A stretch of DNA of 64,000 bases from Streptomyces sp. NBC_00490 (GTDB lineage Bacteria; Actinomycetota; Actinomycetes; Streptomycetales; Streptomycetaceae), in assembly GCF_036013645.1 (NCBI RefSeq), contig NZ_CP107869.1, forward strand, positions 10,503,977 through 10,567,976. Direction: 5' to 3'. Below are positions 53,963 to 63,851 of the stretch, piece after piece. Under the pieces are notes generated by a model, which worked only from the letters and a program-made list of their open reading frames with translations, made no database searches and was not told where the DNA came from. Positions within the stretch are counted from its first letter, which is position 1. Each line of letters begins with the position of its first letter. Made by a program: the position numbers and the translations under genes.

Positions 53963-54205
53963 CGCTGGATGTAGGATGCGCACGGTTTTGCCTGGTCAGT
54001 GCCTGTGGGCAGGCCCGACCACGCGTCCCGACAACCCTCTTCTCTCTCCTTTCAGCCCTTCTGTTTGTGTCAGTGGTGGGTGGTAGGGGTGGGGGCGGAC
54101 GTTGAGATCCTCGGGGAGGGTCGCGCGGCTGTCGGGGCCCCGCGCCGCCGGGCCCGTGGCTGCGCAGCCCAGGAGGGCCGCGCGACGAGTAGGGAGGGGT
54201 GGGCG

Positions 54206-55549
54206 GTGGGTGGCTCGAAGGCCTACCCGTACGGATCGACGGGAGCGGTGCGTGCGCACGTGCTCGCCGCGCTGGGGGTCTTGAAGGTCGCCAGTGCCGA
54301 TCAGATCCGGCGGCTGATGTGTCCGGGGCACAAGGACAACAAGGCGGTGCGCAACGCGTGTCTGGACCTGGCCCGGCACGGGCTGACGGTCTCGGAGGGC
54401 AACGCGCGGGACGGCAACAAGCTGTGGGGGCTGACCCCGCTCGGACTGGACGCGGCCGCCGAGGTCCTGGCCCGGCCTGTCAGCGAGATGGGCGGCACCG
54501 CGCGGGGCGCGGCCCGCTCCGGGGCCCCGCACGCCATGGCGGTCAACGAGACCATCATCGCCATCACCCGCACCCCTGCCGAGCCGACCCGCCCCGTACC
54601 CCGGACCGGCGTTGCGCCGTCACAGGAGGCGCCCGTGTCTGTGCCGGGGCCGGCGGGGATGGGCGCGGTGGCGTCCTGGTCGACGGAGGTGGCGCATGTC
54701 CTGTCCGGCACCGGTCGCGGTCGTTCCACCGTGCAGACGGACGCGGTGCTGCTCGCGCCCGACGCCGGGGTGCCGGTGTTGCTGGTGGAGGTCGACAACT
54801 GCACGGAGAGCCCGGAGCGCCTGGCGGCGAAGTTCGACCGCTACCGCGACTACTTCCGCCGCAAGGCCAAGGACGCACAGGGCCGGGAGATCCCGGCCTG
54901 GCGCACCCTGTATCCGCCGACCGGCCGGGAGGGGCACCCGCCGATCGCGGTGGTGTTCAACCCGGGCATCCGTACCGGCGAGCAGGCGTTGAAGAACCGG
55001 ATGAACCGGGTCCTGGACCTGACCCGCGACGTCTGGTCCGGGCGCTTCGAGAACATGGGCAGCTACCTGAGCGACCGCATCGACGGCTACCAGAAGTACG
55101 AGGATGCCATCCCGCTCGTCTTCACCACCCTGCCGCGCCTTCAGGAGGGCGGGCCGCTGGAGGAGGTGTGGTGGCGCTGCGGGCACCGCCAGTGGGAAAC
55201 CCTCACCGACGCCCTGGCCAACCCCGACGACATCGAGGCCTGGCGTCAGCGCGACGAGGAACAGCGTCGCCAGCGTGACGAGGAACGGAAACGAGAGCGC
55301 CAGCAGCAGACCCAATGGCCGGGGTATGACCCCGAGCTGGTGACCGCGACCGTCGTGGCAACTCCTCCCGGGCCGCCGCCTGCTCCCTGCGAGCGGTGCG
55401 GCCTGTCGATCACCGGCACGCCCGGCCACGGCTATCCGTACGCCCCGCCCGAGGACGGCCGGCACTGCCCGGAATGCCGCACCGACATCTCCCGCCAGCC
55501 GACGGGCCTGCTCAAGGCCCTCTTCACCCGTCCACCTTCCAGAAGCTGA
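54206..55549 (+). CDS. Replication-relaxation family protein
   Basis: 447 residues; GTG 54206 with AGGGAGGGG six bases upstream. The N-terminal winged helix (VRAHVLAALGVLKVASADQI, NACLDLARHGLTV, LWGLTPLGLDAAAEVL) and the middle domain with LLVEVDNCTESPERLAAKFD and RYRDYFRRKA match the replication-relaxation family found on actinomycete plasmids and integrative elements. The C-terminus has an Arg/Glu-rich helix and a zinc-like cluster (CERCGLS and CPECRTD). It probably binds DNA in plasmid replication or maintenance. Iteron-like repeats lie upstream. Confidence 0.8.
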   Translation: MGGSKAYPYGSTGAVRAHVLAALGVLKVASADQIRRLMCPGHKDNKAVRNACLDLARHGLTVSEGNARDGNKLWGLTPLGLDAAAEVLARPVSEMGGTARGAARSGAPHAMAVNETIIAITRTPAEPTRPVPRTGVAPSQEAPVSVPGPAGMGAVASWSTEVAHVLSGTGRGRSTVQTDAVLLAPDAGVPVLLVEVDNCTESPERLAAKFDRYRDYFRRKAKDAQGREIPAWRTLYPPTGREGHPPIAVVFNPGIRTGEQALKNRMNRVLDLTRDVWSGRFENMGSYLSDRIDGYQKYEDAIPLVFTTLPRLQEGGPLEEVWWRCGHRQWETLTDALANPDDIEAWRQRDEEQRRQRDEERKRERQQQTQWPGYDPELVTATVVATPPGPPPAPCERCGLSITGTPGHGYPYAPPEDGRHCPECRTDISRQPTGLLKALFTRPPSRS

Positions 55550-55667
55550 CCGGCTGCCCCGACCGGGTCCGGCCGTCGGGTGCCGTGAAGCTTCCCGGCG
55601 CTCGTCGGCGCACCTCACCCCGGGGCGTCGCTTGCACAGAAAATCGAACAGGTGTCTCAATAGGGGG

Positions 55668-55910
55668 ATGGAACGCGTAGACCTCCCTGACGACCTGGTG
55701 TGCCTGCAAGCAGCCTGGTACCGCACCTACGACGCGCTCGCCGCACCCCGCCCGGCCCGTACGACGGTGCTGCGCCGTCGCCTGTACGCGCTGTCGGTGA
55801 GGCTGCGCTGGCACCCGTACTGGACGCGCACGGCGGTGGCAGCTCCGGCGGCCCGCGCGGAACTGCGCCGCCAGGGCCGACAGCTGCGGATCCTTGAAGG
55901 TGCCCGGTGA
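55668..55910 (+). CDS. Small hypothetical protein
   Basis: 80 residues; ATG 55668 with AGGGGG upstream. Arg-rich and helical (LQAAWYRTYDALAAPRPART, VLRRRLYALSVRLRWHPYW). It overlaps the next gene by 4 bp (GTGA), so it is co-translated with the LexA-type HTH protein. It may bind nucleic acid; no family recognised. Confidence 0.6.
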   Translation: MERVDLPDDLVCLQAAWYRTYDALAAPRPARTTVLRRRLYALSVRLRWHPYWTRTAVAAPAARAELRRQGRQLRILEGAR

Positions 55911-56131
55911 ATCGTCGGCCGGAGCACTTCACGGTGCGCGAGGAGCAGATCCTGTCCCAGATCCGCCGCGCGATCCTGGATCGCGGAGAAGCGCTGTCGG
56001 TGCGGGAGCTGGGAGCCGCTTTGGGGCTGCGCAGTCCGGCGTCGGTGGTCTATCACCTGCAGAACCTGGAACGCAGCGGCGCCCTGGTCCGCGACGGACG
56101 CAACTGGAACACCTGCCGGTTGACCCGCTAG
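55907..56131 (+). CDS. LexA-type winged-helix DNA-binding protein
   Basis: 74 residues from GTG 55907. LTRR-style spacing is seen in FTVREEQILSQIRRAILDRG, then SVRELGAALGLRSPASVVYH and LERSGALVRDG. This is the winged helix of LexA, including the recognition helix, without the S24 peptidase domain. It could compete with or replace LexA at SOS-type operators. It is coupled to the small Arg-rich gene and converges with a DNA ligase gene, whose 3' end overlaps its stop by a few bases. Confidence 0.8.
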   Translation: MNRRPEHFTVREEQILSQIRRAILDRGEALSVRELGAALGLRSPASVVYHLQNLERSGALVRDGRNWNTCRLTR

Positions 56132-57123
56132 GAAGCCGTCCCGAACAGCGGCACGTCGTCGGGCGCCATGTCGGTGCGGATGCGGGTGAGCCGGACCGGG
56201 TGGCGCCAGCGTCCGGCACTGTCCCGGGCGACGTCCACGGCGACTTCGGCGACAACGTCGGGCACGACCAGGTGCACCGACAGCTGCTCCCGCGAACCCC
56301 ACCCCACACTGAAGGTGTGCCCCGTCCATGGGTGGCCGGGGTCCCCGGCGTGCAGCTGGTCGGCGAGGGCGTGCCGGACGGCCGCGCCCAAGGTGGTGGT
56401 GCGGCCGGTGTACCTCAGACGCCCGCTGTCGTCGTAGCGGCCCAACAGGGCTGTGGTGGGCGCTCGCAGGCTGCCGGTGACCGCACCCACGATCGCTTCC
56501 GTGGTGTGCCGCGCCTTGTACTTGGTCCACCCGCGCCCGCCCGCCACATACCGGCTCGCCAGCGGCTTGAACACCAGCCCCTCGATGCCGACGGCCGTGT
56601 AGTCGGCCAGCCACGTAGCTGCCCGCTCCGGGTCGGTCGTGGTCGGGCACAGCGACCACGGCGCCGCCAGCCCTTCCTCGAGGAACAACGCTTCCAGCGC
56701 GGCGTAGCGCTCGCTGAACGGCCGCCCGGTCAGATCCGAGCCGTGGACGCGCAGCAGGTCGAACGCGACCAGGTGCGCCGGGAACTCGACAGCCGCGCGG
56801 GCCGCGGCCACACCACGGCGGTGCATGCGCTGCTGGAGACGCTCGAACGCGAGCCGGCCTCCCTCCCACACGATCAGCTCGCAGTCGATGGCCGTATCGT
56901 CCGGCAACCGCCCGACGGTCCCCTCGATCTCCCGGAACGCCCCGGCCAGATCGCTGCCGTGACGACTCCGCACGGCGACACGACCATCTGCCCACCGGCC
57001 AACCAGCGCACGGTAGCCATCCCACTTCAACTGCGCCGCCCACCCCTCAGGCAGCACCGGATCGTTGACCGGCACGGCGCGCATCGGCTCGGGTAGCGAC
57101 CAGGCGGAGGACGGTGAGGACAT
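56128..57123 (-). CDS. ATP-dependent DNA ligase (LigD/LigC type)
   Basis: 331 residues; ATG 57123 with GGAAGGGG upstream. Adenylation motif I is KWDGYRA (Lys near 33). Motif III is [12 protein letters not shown], motif IV is IEGLVFKPL and motif V is WTKYKAR. An OB-fold follows ([24 protein letters not shown]). These are the signatures of actinomycete ATP-dependent ligases that seal breaks in end joining. There is no polymerase or nuclease domain, so it is a stand-alone ligase. It seems intact. Extra ligases of this kind occur on Streptomyces linear plasmids and chromosome arms. Confidence 0.9.
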   Translation of the reverse strand: MSSPSSAWSLPEPMRAVPVNDPVLPEGWAAQLKWDGYRALVGRWADGRVAVRSRHGSDLAGAFREIEGTVGRLPDDTAIDCELIVWEGGRLAFERLQQRMHRRGVAAARAAVEFPAHLVAFDLLRVHGSDLTGRPFSERYAALEALFLEEGLAAPWSLCPTTTDPERAATWLADYTAVGIEGLVFKPLASRYVAGGRGWTKYKARHTTEAIVGAVTGSLRAPTTALLGRYDDSGRLRYTGRTTTLGAAVRHALADQLHAGDPGHPWTGHTFSVGWGSREQLSVHLVVPDVVAEVAVDVARDSAGRWRHPVRLTRIRTDMAPDDVPLFGTAS

Positions 57124-57250
57124 GGCCGACCCCTTCCACCAGCAGAGCCATGTCCTTGCACGCCGTCCGCCAGATGGCCCGTAAAGCCACGTCCACGCGA
57201 GAGGAGGACCGCCGCCCGCGACTGACGCCCCACCACGCTTGCGACGACAC

Positions 57251-58228
57251 GGTCACGTACCGGATCACCTCGACGCGCCTGCGCTCGTCGAAGTCGATGT
57301 CGACGTCGGGCATGGAGACGCGCTCGGGGTTGAGGAACCGCTCGAAGATCAGACCGTGCGGGATCGGGTCGAGGTCGGTGATGCCCATGGCGTAGGCGAC
57401 GATCGAACCGGCCGCGGAGCCTCGGCCCGGGCCGACCGCGATGCCGTTCTTCTTGGCCCACATGATGAAGTCGGCGACGACGAGGAAGTAGCCCGGGAAC
57501 CCCATCTGGATGATGACGTCCATCTCGTACTCGACCTGCTTCTGCCGGTCCTCGGGGACGCCGCCCGGGAAGCGGCGGTCCATGCCCCGGCGGACCTCCT
57601 CCTTGAACCAGGTGACCTCGGTGAAGCCCTCGGGGATGTCGAACTTCGGCATGAGGTTCTTCGCCTCGAACATGCCGGAGGTGTCGATCTGCTCGGCGAC
57701 CAGGAGGGTGTTGGCGCAGCCCTGCTGCCAGGCGTCCGAGGAGTCGATGGCGTACATCTCGTCCGTGGACTTCAGGTAGTAGCCGGTGCCGTCGAAGCGG
57801 AAGCGGTCCGGGTCGGAGAGGTTCTTGCCGGTCTGGATGCACAGCAGGGCGTCGTGCGCGGTCGCCTCGTGCGCGTACGTGTAGTGCGAGTCGTTCGTCA
57901 CCAGCGGCGGGATGCCGAGCTTCTTGCCGATCTCCAGGAGGCCGTCGCGGACCCGGCGCTCGATCTCGATGCCGTGGTCCATCAGCTCCAGGAAGTAACG
58001 GTCCTTGCCGAAGATGTCCTGGTACTCGGAGGCCGCCTTCAGCGCCTCGTCGAACTGGCCCAGGCGCAGGCGGGTCTGGAGCTCGCCGGAGGGGCAGCCG
58101 GTGGAGGCGATGAGGCCCTCGGACCACTGGGAGATGGTCTCCTTGTCCATCCGGGGCCACTTCTGGAGCCAGCCCTCGGCGTACGCGTCCGAGGAGAGCC
58201 GGAAGAGGTGGTCGATGGCCCTGACCAG
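57251..58228 (-). pseudogene. dnaE: Internal fragment of DNA polymerase III alpha subunit (dnaE)
   Basis: The minus strand encodes a contiguous piece of a replicative Dna[21 protein letters not shown] at the start, [15 protein letters not shown], then [19 protein letters not shown] and ending [20 protein letters not shown], which includes catalytic Asp residues. Homology stops abruptly on both sides, with no PHP start and no C-terminal half. An 11-bp inverted repeat (TGGTCGATGGC, 58209-58219 and 58240-58250) lies at the upstream break. A full dnaE must exist elsewhere, so this is a displaced copy, not the working gene. Confidence 0.85.
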
Positions 58229-58384
58229 TGCTGGGCAGAGCCATCGACCAGGGCAGAGGACGCGGTGGCCATCTGCTGGAAGGCGCCGTTGTCAGTGCCT
58301 GGTCCTACTGTGGCAACGGCAGGGAGGAGCGGGTGATGGCGGCGGAGATTCTTCGTGCCGGCAGAGTGCGCGCCCGGGCAGTAG
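58229..58384. repeat. Fold-back junction at the dnaE fragment end
   Basis: TGGTCGATGGC inside the dnaE fragment is repeated in inverted form (GCCATCGACCA) 20 bases beyond the break. The rest of the stretch holds nothing recognisable. Confidence 0.5.
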
Positions 58385-58588
58385 TCATCGCCGGACGTGC
58401 ACGGTGACCTGTACGCCGCCAGCGGTGGCTCCTGCGGCAGCGACGGCGGCCGCGGCGGTGCCGTTGCCGGTCAGAGCGAGGACGAGGACGGTGGCGAGGG
58501 TCGCCAGCGTCGTCAGGACGGGCAGCCACGGGTAGGACCGGGTTGCGGAGGACTCCGTACCCGTTCGGGTACGGTCAAGGGGCGTCAT
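58385..58588 (-). CDS. Small membrane protein, hypothetical
   Basis: 67 residues; ATG 58588 with AAGGAG eleven bases upstream. A polar N-terminus (TPLDRTRTGTESSATRS) is followed by one or two hydrophobic segments (LPVLTTLATLATVLVLALTG and a Ala/Gly-rich stretch). The end VQVTVHVRR is basic. No family recognised. It sits between two truncated housekeeping fragments and may be part of the transferred block. Confidence 0.5.
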   Translation of the reverse strand: MTPLDRTRTGTESSATRSYPWLPVLTTLATLATVLVLALTGNGTAAAAVAAAGATAGGVQVTVHVRR

Positions 58589-58803
58589 CGGTTTCTGTAC
58601 TCCTTCGACGGATCGGGAGCCCGACGTCAGGCGATGGGGAGACCCAATTCGCGAAGCGGCTTTCCAGGGCATGGCTTCGCAGGGTCTCCCTTCGTCGTCT
58701 GAAGGGCCTTCGGCCGTTCAGACTCTAAGCCTCGACACTGACACTTAGGGGTTCGCCCCGCGTACCGTCAGGCCCTGCCAGTTGGTGTCTCACAGATGGC
58801 AGA

Positions 58804-60078
58804 TTGAAGCCATCGGTCGCCAAGGCGAGCACGTGCGGCGTCTCGAACCCGCAGATCGCGTCGGTTCCGCAGCTCAACGACGAGCCTCGCGGCGAGGAGA
58901 TTCTCGCCGTCTTCGACACCGCGTTCGGCGAGCTCCTGGCCGCCGACCCGGCCGCGTTCCGGGTCAAGTTCCGGAAGATGGCGGCCTCGGCGTTCGCGTT
59001 CTACCGGGGTACGGCGTGCCTCTTCTACCACGACCTCGACTCGGACAAGCGGGGCGGCCCGTACCTGGACGAGCGCACCTCGCGCGTGTGGATCCACGGC
59101 GACCTGCACGCCGAGAACTTCGGCACGTACATGGACTCCACCGGCCGGCTGATCTTCAACGTCAACGACTTCGACGAGGCGTACGTCGGCCCCTTCACCT
59201 GGGACCTCAAGCGCTTCTCCGCGTCGATCGCCCTCATCGGGTACGCCAAGGCGCTCAGCGACGAGCAGATCACCGAGCTCGTCACGATCTACGCGGCCGC
59301 CTACCGCGAGCGCGTCCACGCCCTGGCCACCGGCGCCAAGAGCGACGAGGTGCCGCCCTTCACGCTGGACACCGCCGAGGGCCCGCTCCTGGACGCGCTG
59401 CGCGACGCCCGCTCGCTGACCCGCTTCAGCCTGCTGGACTCGATGACCGAGATCCGCGACTTCGAGCGCCGCTTCGCGCCGGGCGGCGGTTCCATCGAGC
59501 TGGACGCGGCCACCCGCTACAAGGTGCTCGCCGCCTTCGACGGCTACCTGGAGACGCTGCCGGAGACCTCGCTGACCCGCCCGGACTCGTACCGGGTGAA
59601 GGACGTCGTCGGCCGCCGCGGCATCGGCATCGGCTCGGCGGGTCTGCCGTCGTACAACATCCTCCTGGAGGGCCACAGCGACGCCCTGGAGAACGATGTG
59701 GTGATCTACATCAAGCAGGCCCAGACCCCGGCCGCCTCCCGGCACATCACCGACCCGGCGATCCGTGACTACTTCCAGCACGAGGGCCACCGCACGGTGC
59801 TCTCGCAGCGCGCCCTGCAGCAGCACGCCGACCCGTGGCTGGGCTGGACCGAGCTGGACGGCTCCGGTCAGCTGGTCGCGGAGATCTCGCCGTACGCCGT
59901 CGACCTGGACTGGGGCGACATCGACGACCCGGAGGAGATCGCGGCGGTCGTCGCCGACCTCGGCCGGGCCACCGCCACCATGCACGGGGCGGCGGACGAC
60001 CAGTCCGGCGAGTCCCTGGTGCCCTTCTTCACGAGCTCTTCGCTGCGCGAGCAGTATCAGGGCTTATTCGCCCACTGA
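58804..60078 (+). pseudogene. DUF2252 protein, copy trimmed at both ends
   Basis: From about 58860 the frame encodes a near-complete DUF2252 protein: QLNDEPRGEEILAVFD, then VWIHGDLHAENFGTYMD (kinase-like HGDLHxxN), FNVNDFDEAYVGPFTWDLKR and KQAQTPAASRHITDPA. At the 5' side homology starts right at the expected first residues, but the native start is gone and only a TTG at 58804 opens the frame. At the 3' side homology ends after GESLVPF and an unrelated tail follows, losing about 45 residues. The HGD and DFD motifs are intact, so residual function cannot be excluded. Confidence 0.75.
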
Positions 60079-60902
60079 AGAAGTCGCGCAAGCCATCCCG
60101 GCTTTCGAGGCTGCCGTGCAGCCATATCAAAATCAGTCCGAAAGTAGTTAATCACGGGGTACGGGTAATGGTAGAACTGGGATCGCTCTTCATCTGGAAT
60201 CCCGCCCTCACGCCATTCGTACCGTACGCCTATGGAGCCTATATAAGCGGCCATGACATAAGACACGAAACGCGTGGATTCCCGATCTGCCCATACGAAA
60301 TCTGGACTAATGGAGAGCCCGCTACCATACGCTCGGTGTATTGAATCTGTGGAAACGATAGCCATTTGTGCATCGGGCATGTCGTCTGCCCCGTCCAGGA
60401 AGTCGCGGAGTGACTGCGGTACAGGCATACCGCTTCTGACCATGCGACATCCAAAGTGTTTCGCATGATAGCGCGCCAGATTCTTAGCCTGCTGGGGCCA
60501 ATCAGCGCCGAACACGGACTCCAGGTCGATCCCAGGCATTACTCGCAGCAAGTATGAACCAACGTATTCCGAAAATGCATCGTAGGAACCATCCAGCTGC
60601 TTTGAACGATCATTGTTGCATGATCCGCACATCGACTTAGGAAACTTGACGACGCCGTATCGATCTCGCGTTATGCCACTTTTACCCCGGAGCTCGCGTT
60701 GGTCCTCTCCGTCACCCCAGATGAGCAACTGACTGTCACCCATGAGTCGGGCGAGAGAAGAACGTTTGAATTTGTGCTCCCCGGTAGTGGCTGGTCTGGC
60801 TCGGCACCACCAGCAGATGCCATCCGATGGCACGCGCAAGTGTGAGAACTGGTCAGCGGCAACGAATTTTTCCGCCCCAGGATCGGAACTAGATATAGTC
60901 AT
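60057..60902 (-). CDS. HNH-like nuclease domain protein
   Basis: 281 residues; ATG 60902, weak ribosome site. Residues about 30-105 show a zinc/HNH-type arrangement: CWWCRARPATTGEHKFKRSS, then MCGSCNNDRSKQLDGSYD. This GEHKF and CxxCNN pattern occurs in HNH proteins of restriction and toxin systems. The rest is mixed helix/strand without recognised motifs. GC content is clearly lower than in the flanks, so the gene was probably acquired. Its 3' end overlaps the trimmed DUF2252 frame by 22 bp, consistent with an insertion that truncated the latter. Confidence 0.65.
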   Translation of the reverse strand: MTISSSDPGAEKFVAADQFSHLRVPSDGICWWCRARPATTGEHKFKRSSLARLMGDSQLLIWGDGEDQRELRGKSGITRDRYGVVKFPKSMCGSCNNDRSKQLDGSYDAFSEYVGSYLLRVMPGIDLESVFGADWPQQAKNLARYHAKHFGCRMVRSGMPVPQSLRDFLDGADDMPDAQMAIVSTDSIHRAYGSGLSISPDFVWADRESTRFVSYVMAAYIGSIGVRYEWREGGIPDEERSQFYHYPYPVINYFRTDFDMAARQPRKPGWLARLLQWANKP

Positions 60903-61016
60903 TGATTAGAAAATTCACCGCTCTCCGGTGAGAAGAAACAGCGTGGTCGCTATACTTCGAAAAGAATACTATTTCCTAGAGAACTGCGGTATCTAGTTTT
61001 CCGCCCGGCCACAGCA

Positions 61017-63527
61017 TCACCAGCGCATGCCCAACGCGTTGAGGGCTTCACGGCGCTCTGTGCTCAGCTTGGCGGCCCTCCGGCGGGCGTTGGCGACAAA
61101 TGACCCCAGCCCGAGCAGCTCACCGTCGACGTCCTCGCGGTGTTGGCGGGGTACACGCAGATGCCCTTCGCGGGCGTGGAACTGGCGGGCGGCGGTCATG
61201 TTGCGTTCCCACAGCTCATCCTGGGACTTCCTCACCGGCCGGAGCTCTGGGCCCTGCTCGGGGTCGACGCCGATGGTCTCGAGGAGGTACTGCTGGACGG
61301 GTACGAGCCGGTCCCACCCGGCCACCTGTCCGGCGATCCAGACCCCGAGGTCCTCGCCCTGGACGACGACGTCTCCCGGCCCGGCCGGGAGCGCCCCGCC
61401 CGCCTGCACGTGCGCGAGCAACAACCGGTAGCAGCGTTGCCAGCCGATCTCCCACCCCTCCGGCGCCCACCCAGGGTCGATCTCGTTGAGGGCCTCCATA
61501 CGGCTTTCGGAGAGCTCCCCGGCATACGAGATGCCGGTCTCCCCGTTCGCGCGGCGTGCGGCGTTCTCGCGCGTCTTGCGGGCCGCCGCACGCTGATTTT
61601 TCATCCAGGTCCCCAGGGGGAACCCATCCCCTCCCCATACGACGGAGGCACCGGGCAGGCAGTGGCCGTGTACGGCGGCGTAGTCGCGGGCCACGGCGAG
61701 GCCGGCGTCCCACGCGGAAGCGTGTACGGACCAGACCATGCCGAGGTTCTCCAGCGTGGTGACCCGCTTCGCTTCCAGGGTCCCGGCCGCGTAGTAGCGG
61801 CGTTGGTCGGCCACCCACACTCCCAGCGGATGCCCGCCGATACCGGGCCAGTCGTCCGGCGTCACGTACGTGTAGGGCACGCGCAGCTCGCTGCTGCCGG
61901 TCTCACGCAGCCACCGGGTGGCAGCCTCGATGCCACGGAGCCAGTAGGCGCGTTCGGGGTCGATGACCCGCAACCTGACGAACTGCGCGAGGGCGGCCGG
62001 GTCACGTTCCTCGGTGAACCGCAGCACTCCCGCCGCCGCAGCCCCGACCGCAGGGACAAGGTCCTCCTCCTGGCCGTCCTCCTCGTCACCATCCTCGATC
62101 AGGTCCCCGCCGTCCTCCTCGGACACCCAACTGCCGCTGCGCACACGGGGATCGGCGAGCGCCTCGATGGTGACAGCGTCGTGCGCCCGCAAAGCTCCAA
62201 CGATCTTACTGAGGCTGTTGTAGGCATCCGAGGTGAGCATTTCGTCCGGATCTTCGTCCGGTCCGAGGAATACCGGAACGATCAGAGTGGCGAGTTTCCC
62301 GCGCCCCGGATGCAACCGCAGCGCACGCCCGACCATCTGCACAATATCGACCATCGAACCCCGCGCATCCGCAAAGAGCACGGCATCACACTCAGCGGTA
62401 TCGACACCTTCCCCGAGAACACGAACCGAGGAAAGAACCCGCAATTCAGCCCGCACATCCTCACCCTCGAATGCGGGCCCTCCGAGGAAATCGGAGGCGA
62501 ACTCATCCAGCACCTGACGGCGGTGTCCGGGGGCGTGCTCGCCGTAGAGCCAGTCCGCCCACACCTGCCGAGCCGGCGGATAGACGTCGGGGTCGCCCTC
62601 AGCGAGCCGGCGGGCCGTCACCGGGACAGCAGCAGCCATCGCTTCGGCCTCGCTCACCCGACTGTGGAACGACAGCACCCGACGAAACCGCTCCTGCACA
62701 GCCGCCCGCATCAGCCCCGTCTGCACCGCCGCCAGCCGTGCCCCGCGCACTGCATCCGAGCCGATGTCAGGGCTGCTCAAGGCCATGTACAGATCGGGAT
62801 CGCGGATGTCGAGGCACAGCACCTGGTAGGGGGCGACGATGCCTCGCCCGATCGCGTCCGACAGCGTGAGCTTGTACGCCACCGGCCCGAACTGCGAAGA
62901 CCCGTCCTCCATCGACGCAACCAGCCGGGGCCGCTCACCTTCGGCTTCCCACACGCGGGGTGTGGCCGTCATGTACAGCCGACGCTCCGCGGGCAGCTGC
63001 GCCTGGTCGTGCACCGCCGCCCACGGTCGAAGACCATCCCCACTGGTCCTGTGGGCCTCGTCCACCACCATCAGGCTCCACACCTTGAGGCCAGCCGCGT
63101 GGGCTCGCTGGAGGATCCGCAGGCCCACCGACGCGTAGGTGGCGAAGACCGTCACGGTCTCCAACCCCTCCATCCACGCCACCAACTCGTCAGGATCGGT
63201 CGTGCAGGGCAGACCCTGACTCTCCTCCGCCCGCAGCGAGCACACCCCGATCATCGCGCCCGACCGGCCCGCCCGACGCCACGCGCCGGCCATCTGCGTC
63301 AGCAGATCCAGTGTCGGCACCACCACCAGCACACGACGCGCGGAAAGACGACGCGCGGACTCCGCACCGATCAGGCTTTTACCGGAGCCGGTAGCAGCGA
63401 TAACCTGTGTCCGCAGCCCTTCGGGCGGCATATGGCCACCAGGCGGTGTGCCGAGAATACGGACGACGCTATCAACGGCCTCGGCCTGATGCGGACGCAA
63501 TTCCATCTGAGCCACAATGCCTCGCAT
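61017..63527 (-). CDS. Telomere-linked DEAD/DEAH helicase with helicase-associated repeats (TtrA-like)
   Basis: 836 residues; ATG 63527 (ATG 63506 is possible). Superfamily 2 motifs: Walker A ATGSGKSLIG (near 44), VVVDEAHRTSG (DEAH near 153), YMTATPR (near 186) and IVQMVGRALRLHPG (motif VI near 395). An acidic linker leads to several helicase-associated modules, for instance WDAGLAVARDYAAVHGH and MTAARQFHAREGHLRVPRQH. Such helicases lie at the ends of Streptomyces chromosomes and linear plasmids and are linked to conjugal transfer. It starts about 470 bp from the window edge and is read inward. Apparently intact. Confidence 0.88.
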   Translation of the reverse strand: MRGIVAQMELRPHQAEAVDSVVRILGTPPGGHMPPEGLRTQVIAATGSGKSLIGAESARRLSARRVLVVVPTLDLLTQMAGAWRRAGRSGAMIGVCSLRAEESQGLPCTTDPDELVAWMEGLETVTVFATYASVGLRILQRAHAAGLKVWSLMVVDEAHRTSGDGLRPWAAVHDQAQLPAERRLYMTATPRVWEAEGERPRLVASMEDGSSQFGPVAYKLTLSDAIGRGIVAPYQVLCLDIRDPDLYMALSSPDIGSDAVRGARLAAVQTGLMRAAVQERFRRVLSFHSRVSEAEAMAAAVPVTARRLAEGDPDVYPPARQVWADWLYGEHAPGHRRQVLDEFASDFLGGPAFEGEDVRAELRVLSSVRVLGEGVDTAECDAVLFADARGSMVDIVQMVGRALRLHPGRGKLATLIVPVFLGPDEDPDEMLTSDAYNSLSKIVGALRAHDAVTIEALADPRVRSGSWVSEEDGGDLIEDGDEEDGQEEDLVPAVGAAAAGVLRFTEERDPAALAQFVRLRVIDPERAYWLRGIEAATRWLRETGSSELRVPYTYVTPDDWPGIGGHPLGVWVADQRRYYAAGTLEAKRVTTLENLGMVWSVHASAWDAGLAVARDYAAVHGHCLPGASVVWGGDGFPLGTWMKNQRAAARKTRENAARRANGETGISYAGELSESRMEALNEIDPGWAPEGWEIGWQRCYRLLLAHVQAGGALPAGPGDVVVQGEDLGVWIAGQVAGWDRLVPVQQYLLETIGVDPEQGPELRPVRKSQDELWERNMTAARQFHAREGHLRVPRQHREDVDGELLGLGSFVANARRRAAKLSTERREALNALGMRW

Positions 63528-63851
63528 TCTCGGGCGTATTCAGAGGGAATCCCGCGTCAATCCAGATTCCATCCGAGTTCCAAAATGACGACCTCCCAGT
63601 CCGGACACTCCGGGGAGAGATGTACCCCGCTATCATCCCAGACTCAAGCCGCTAACAAGAGTGACGCATCAGATCTCTTTGAAAGTGACTAGAAGTGATC
63701 GAGGGTGGCCGATTCCGACAGGAGCCCAAGACTTGACAGGGCATCAAGTGGCCATCCTTTCAGAAGGCGTCTGACGCGCCGCACTCGCGAGGACGATCCC
63801 TTGCCTCTCACGCCCCGTCACCTCTCCCTGCAGCTGCTGCACTTGCAGGAG
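63528..63851. other. Subtelomeric non-coding stretch
   Basis: About 325 bases between the helicase start and the hairpin array. No supported gene; a 91-codon frame at 63705 runs through the hairpins and is rejected. Weaker inverted repeats are visible, such as ACTTGA/TCAAGT (63731-63749) and CTCCCTGCA/TGCAGGAG (63825-63851). Confidence 0.5.

Noticed and set aside
57239..58336. A 365-codon plus-strand frame across the dnaE fragment
   Set aside because: Antisense to unmistakable DnaE sequence; Val/Glu/Gly-rich shadow.
61140..63692. An 850-codon plus-strand frame opposite the helicase
   Set aside because: Shadow of the helicase gene; no start with a ribosome site and no domain.
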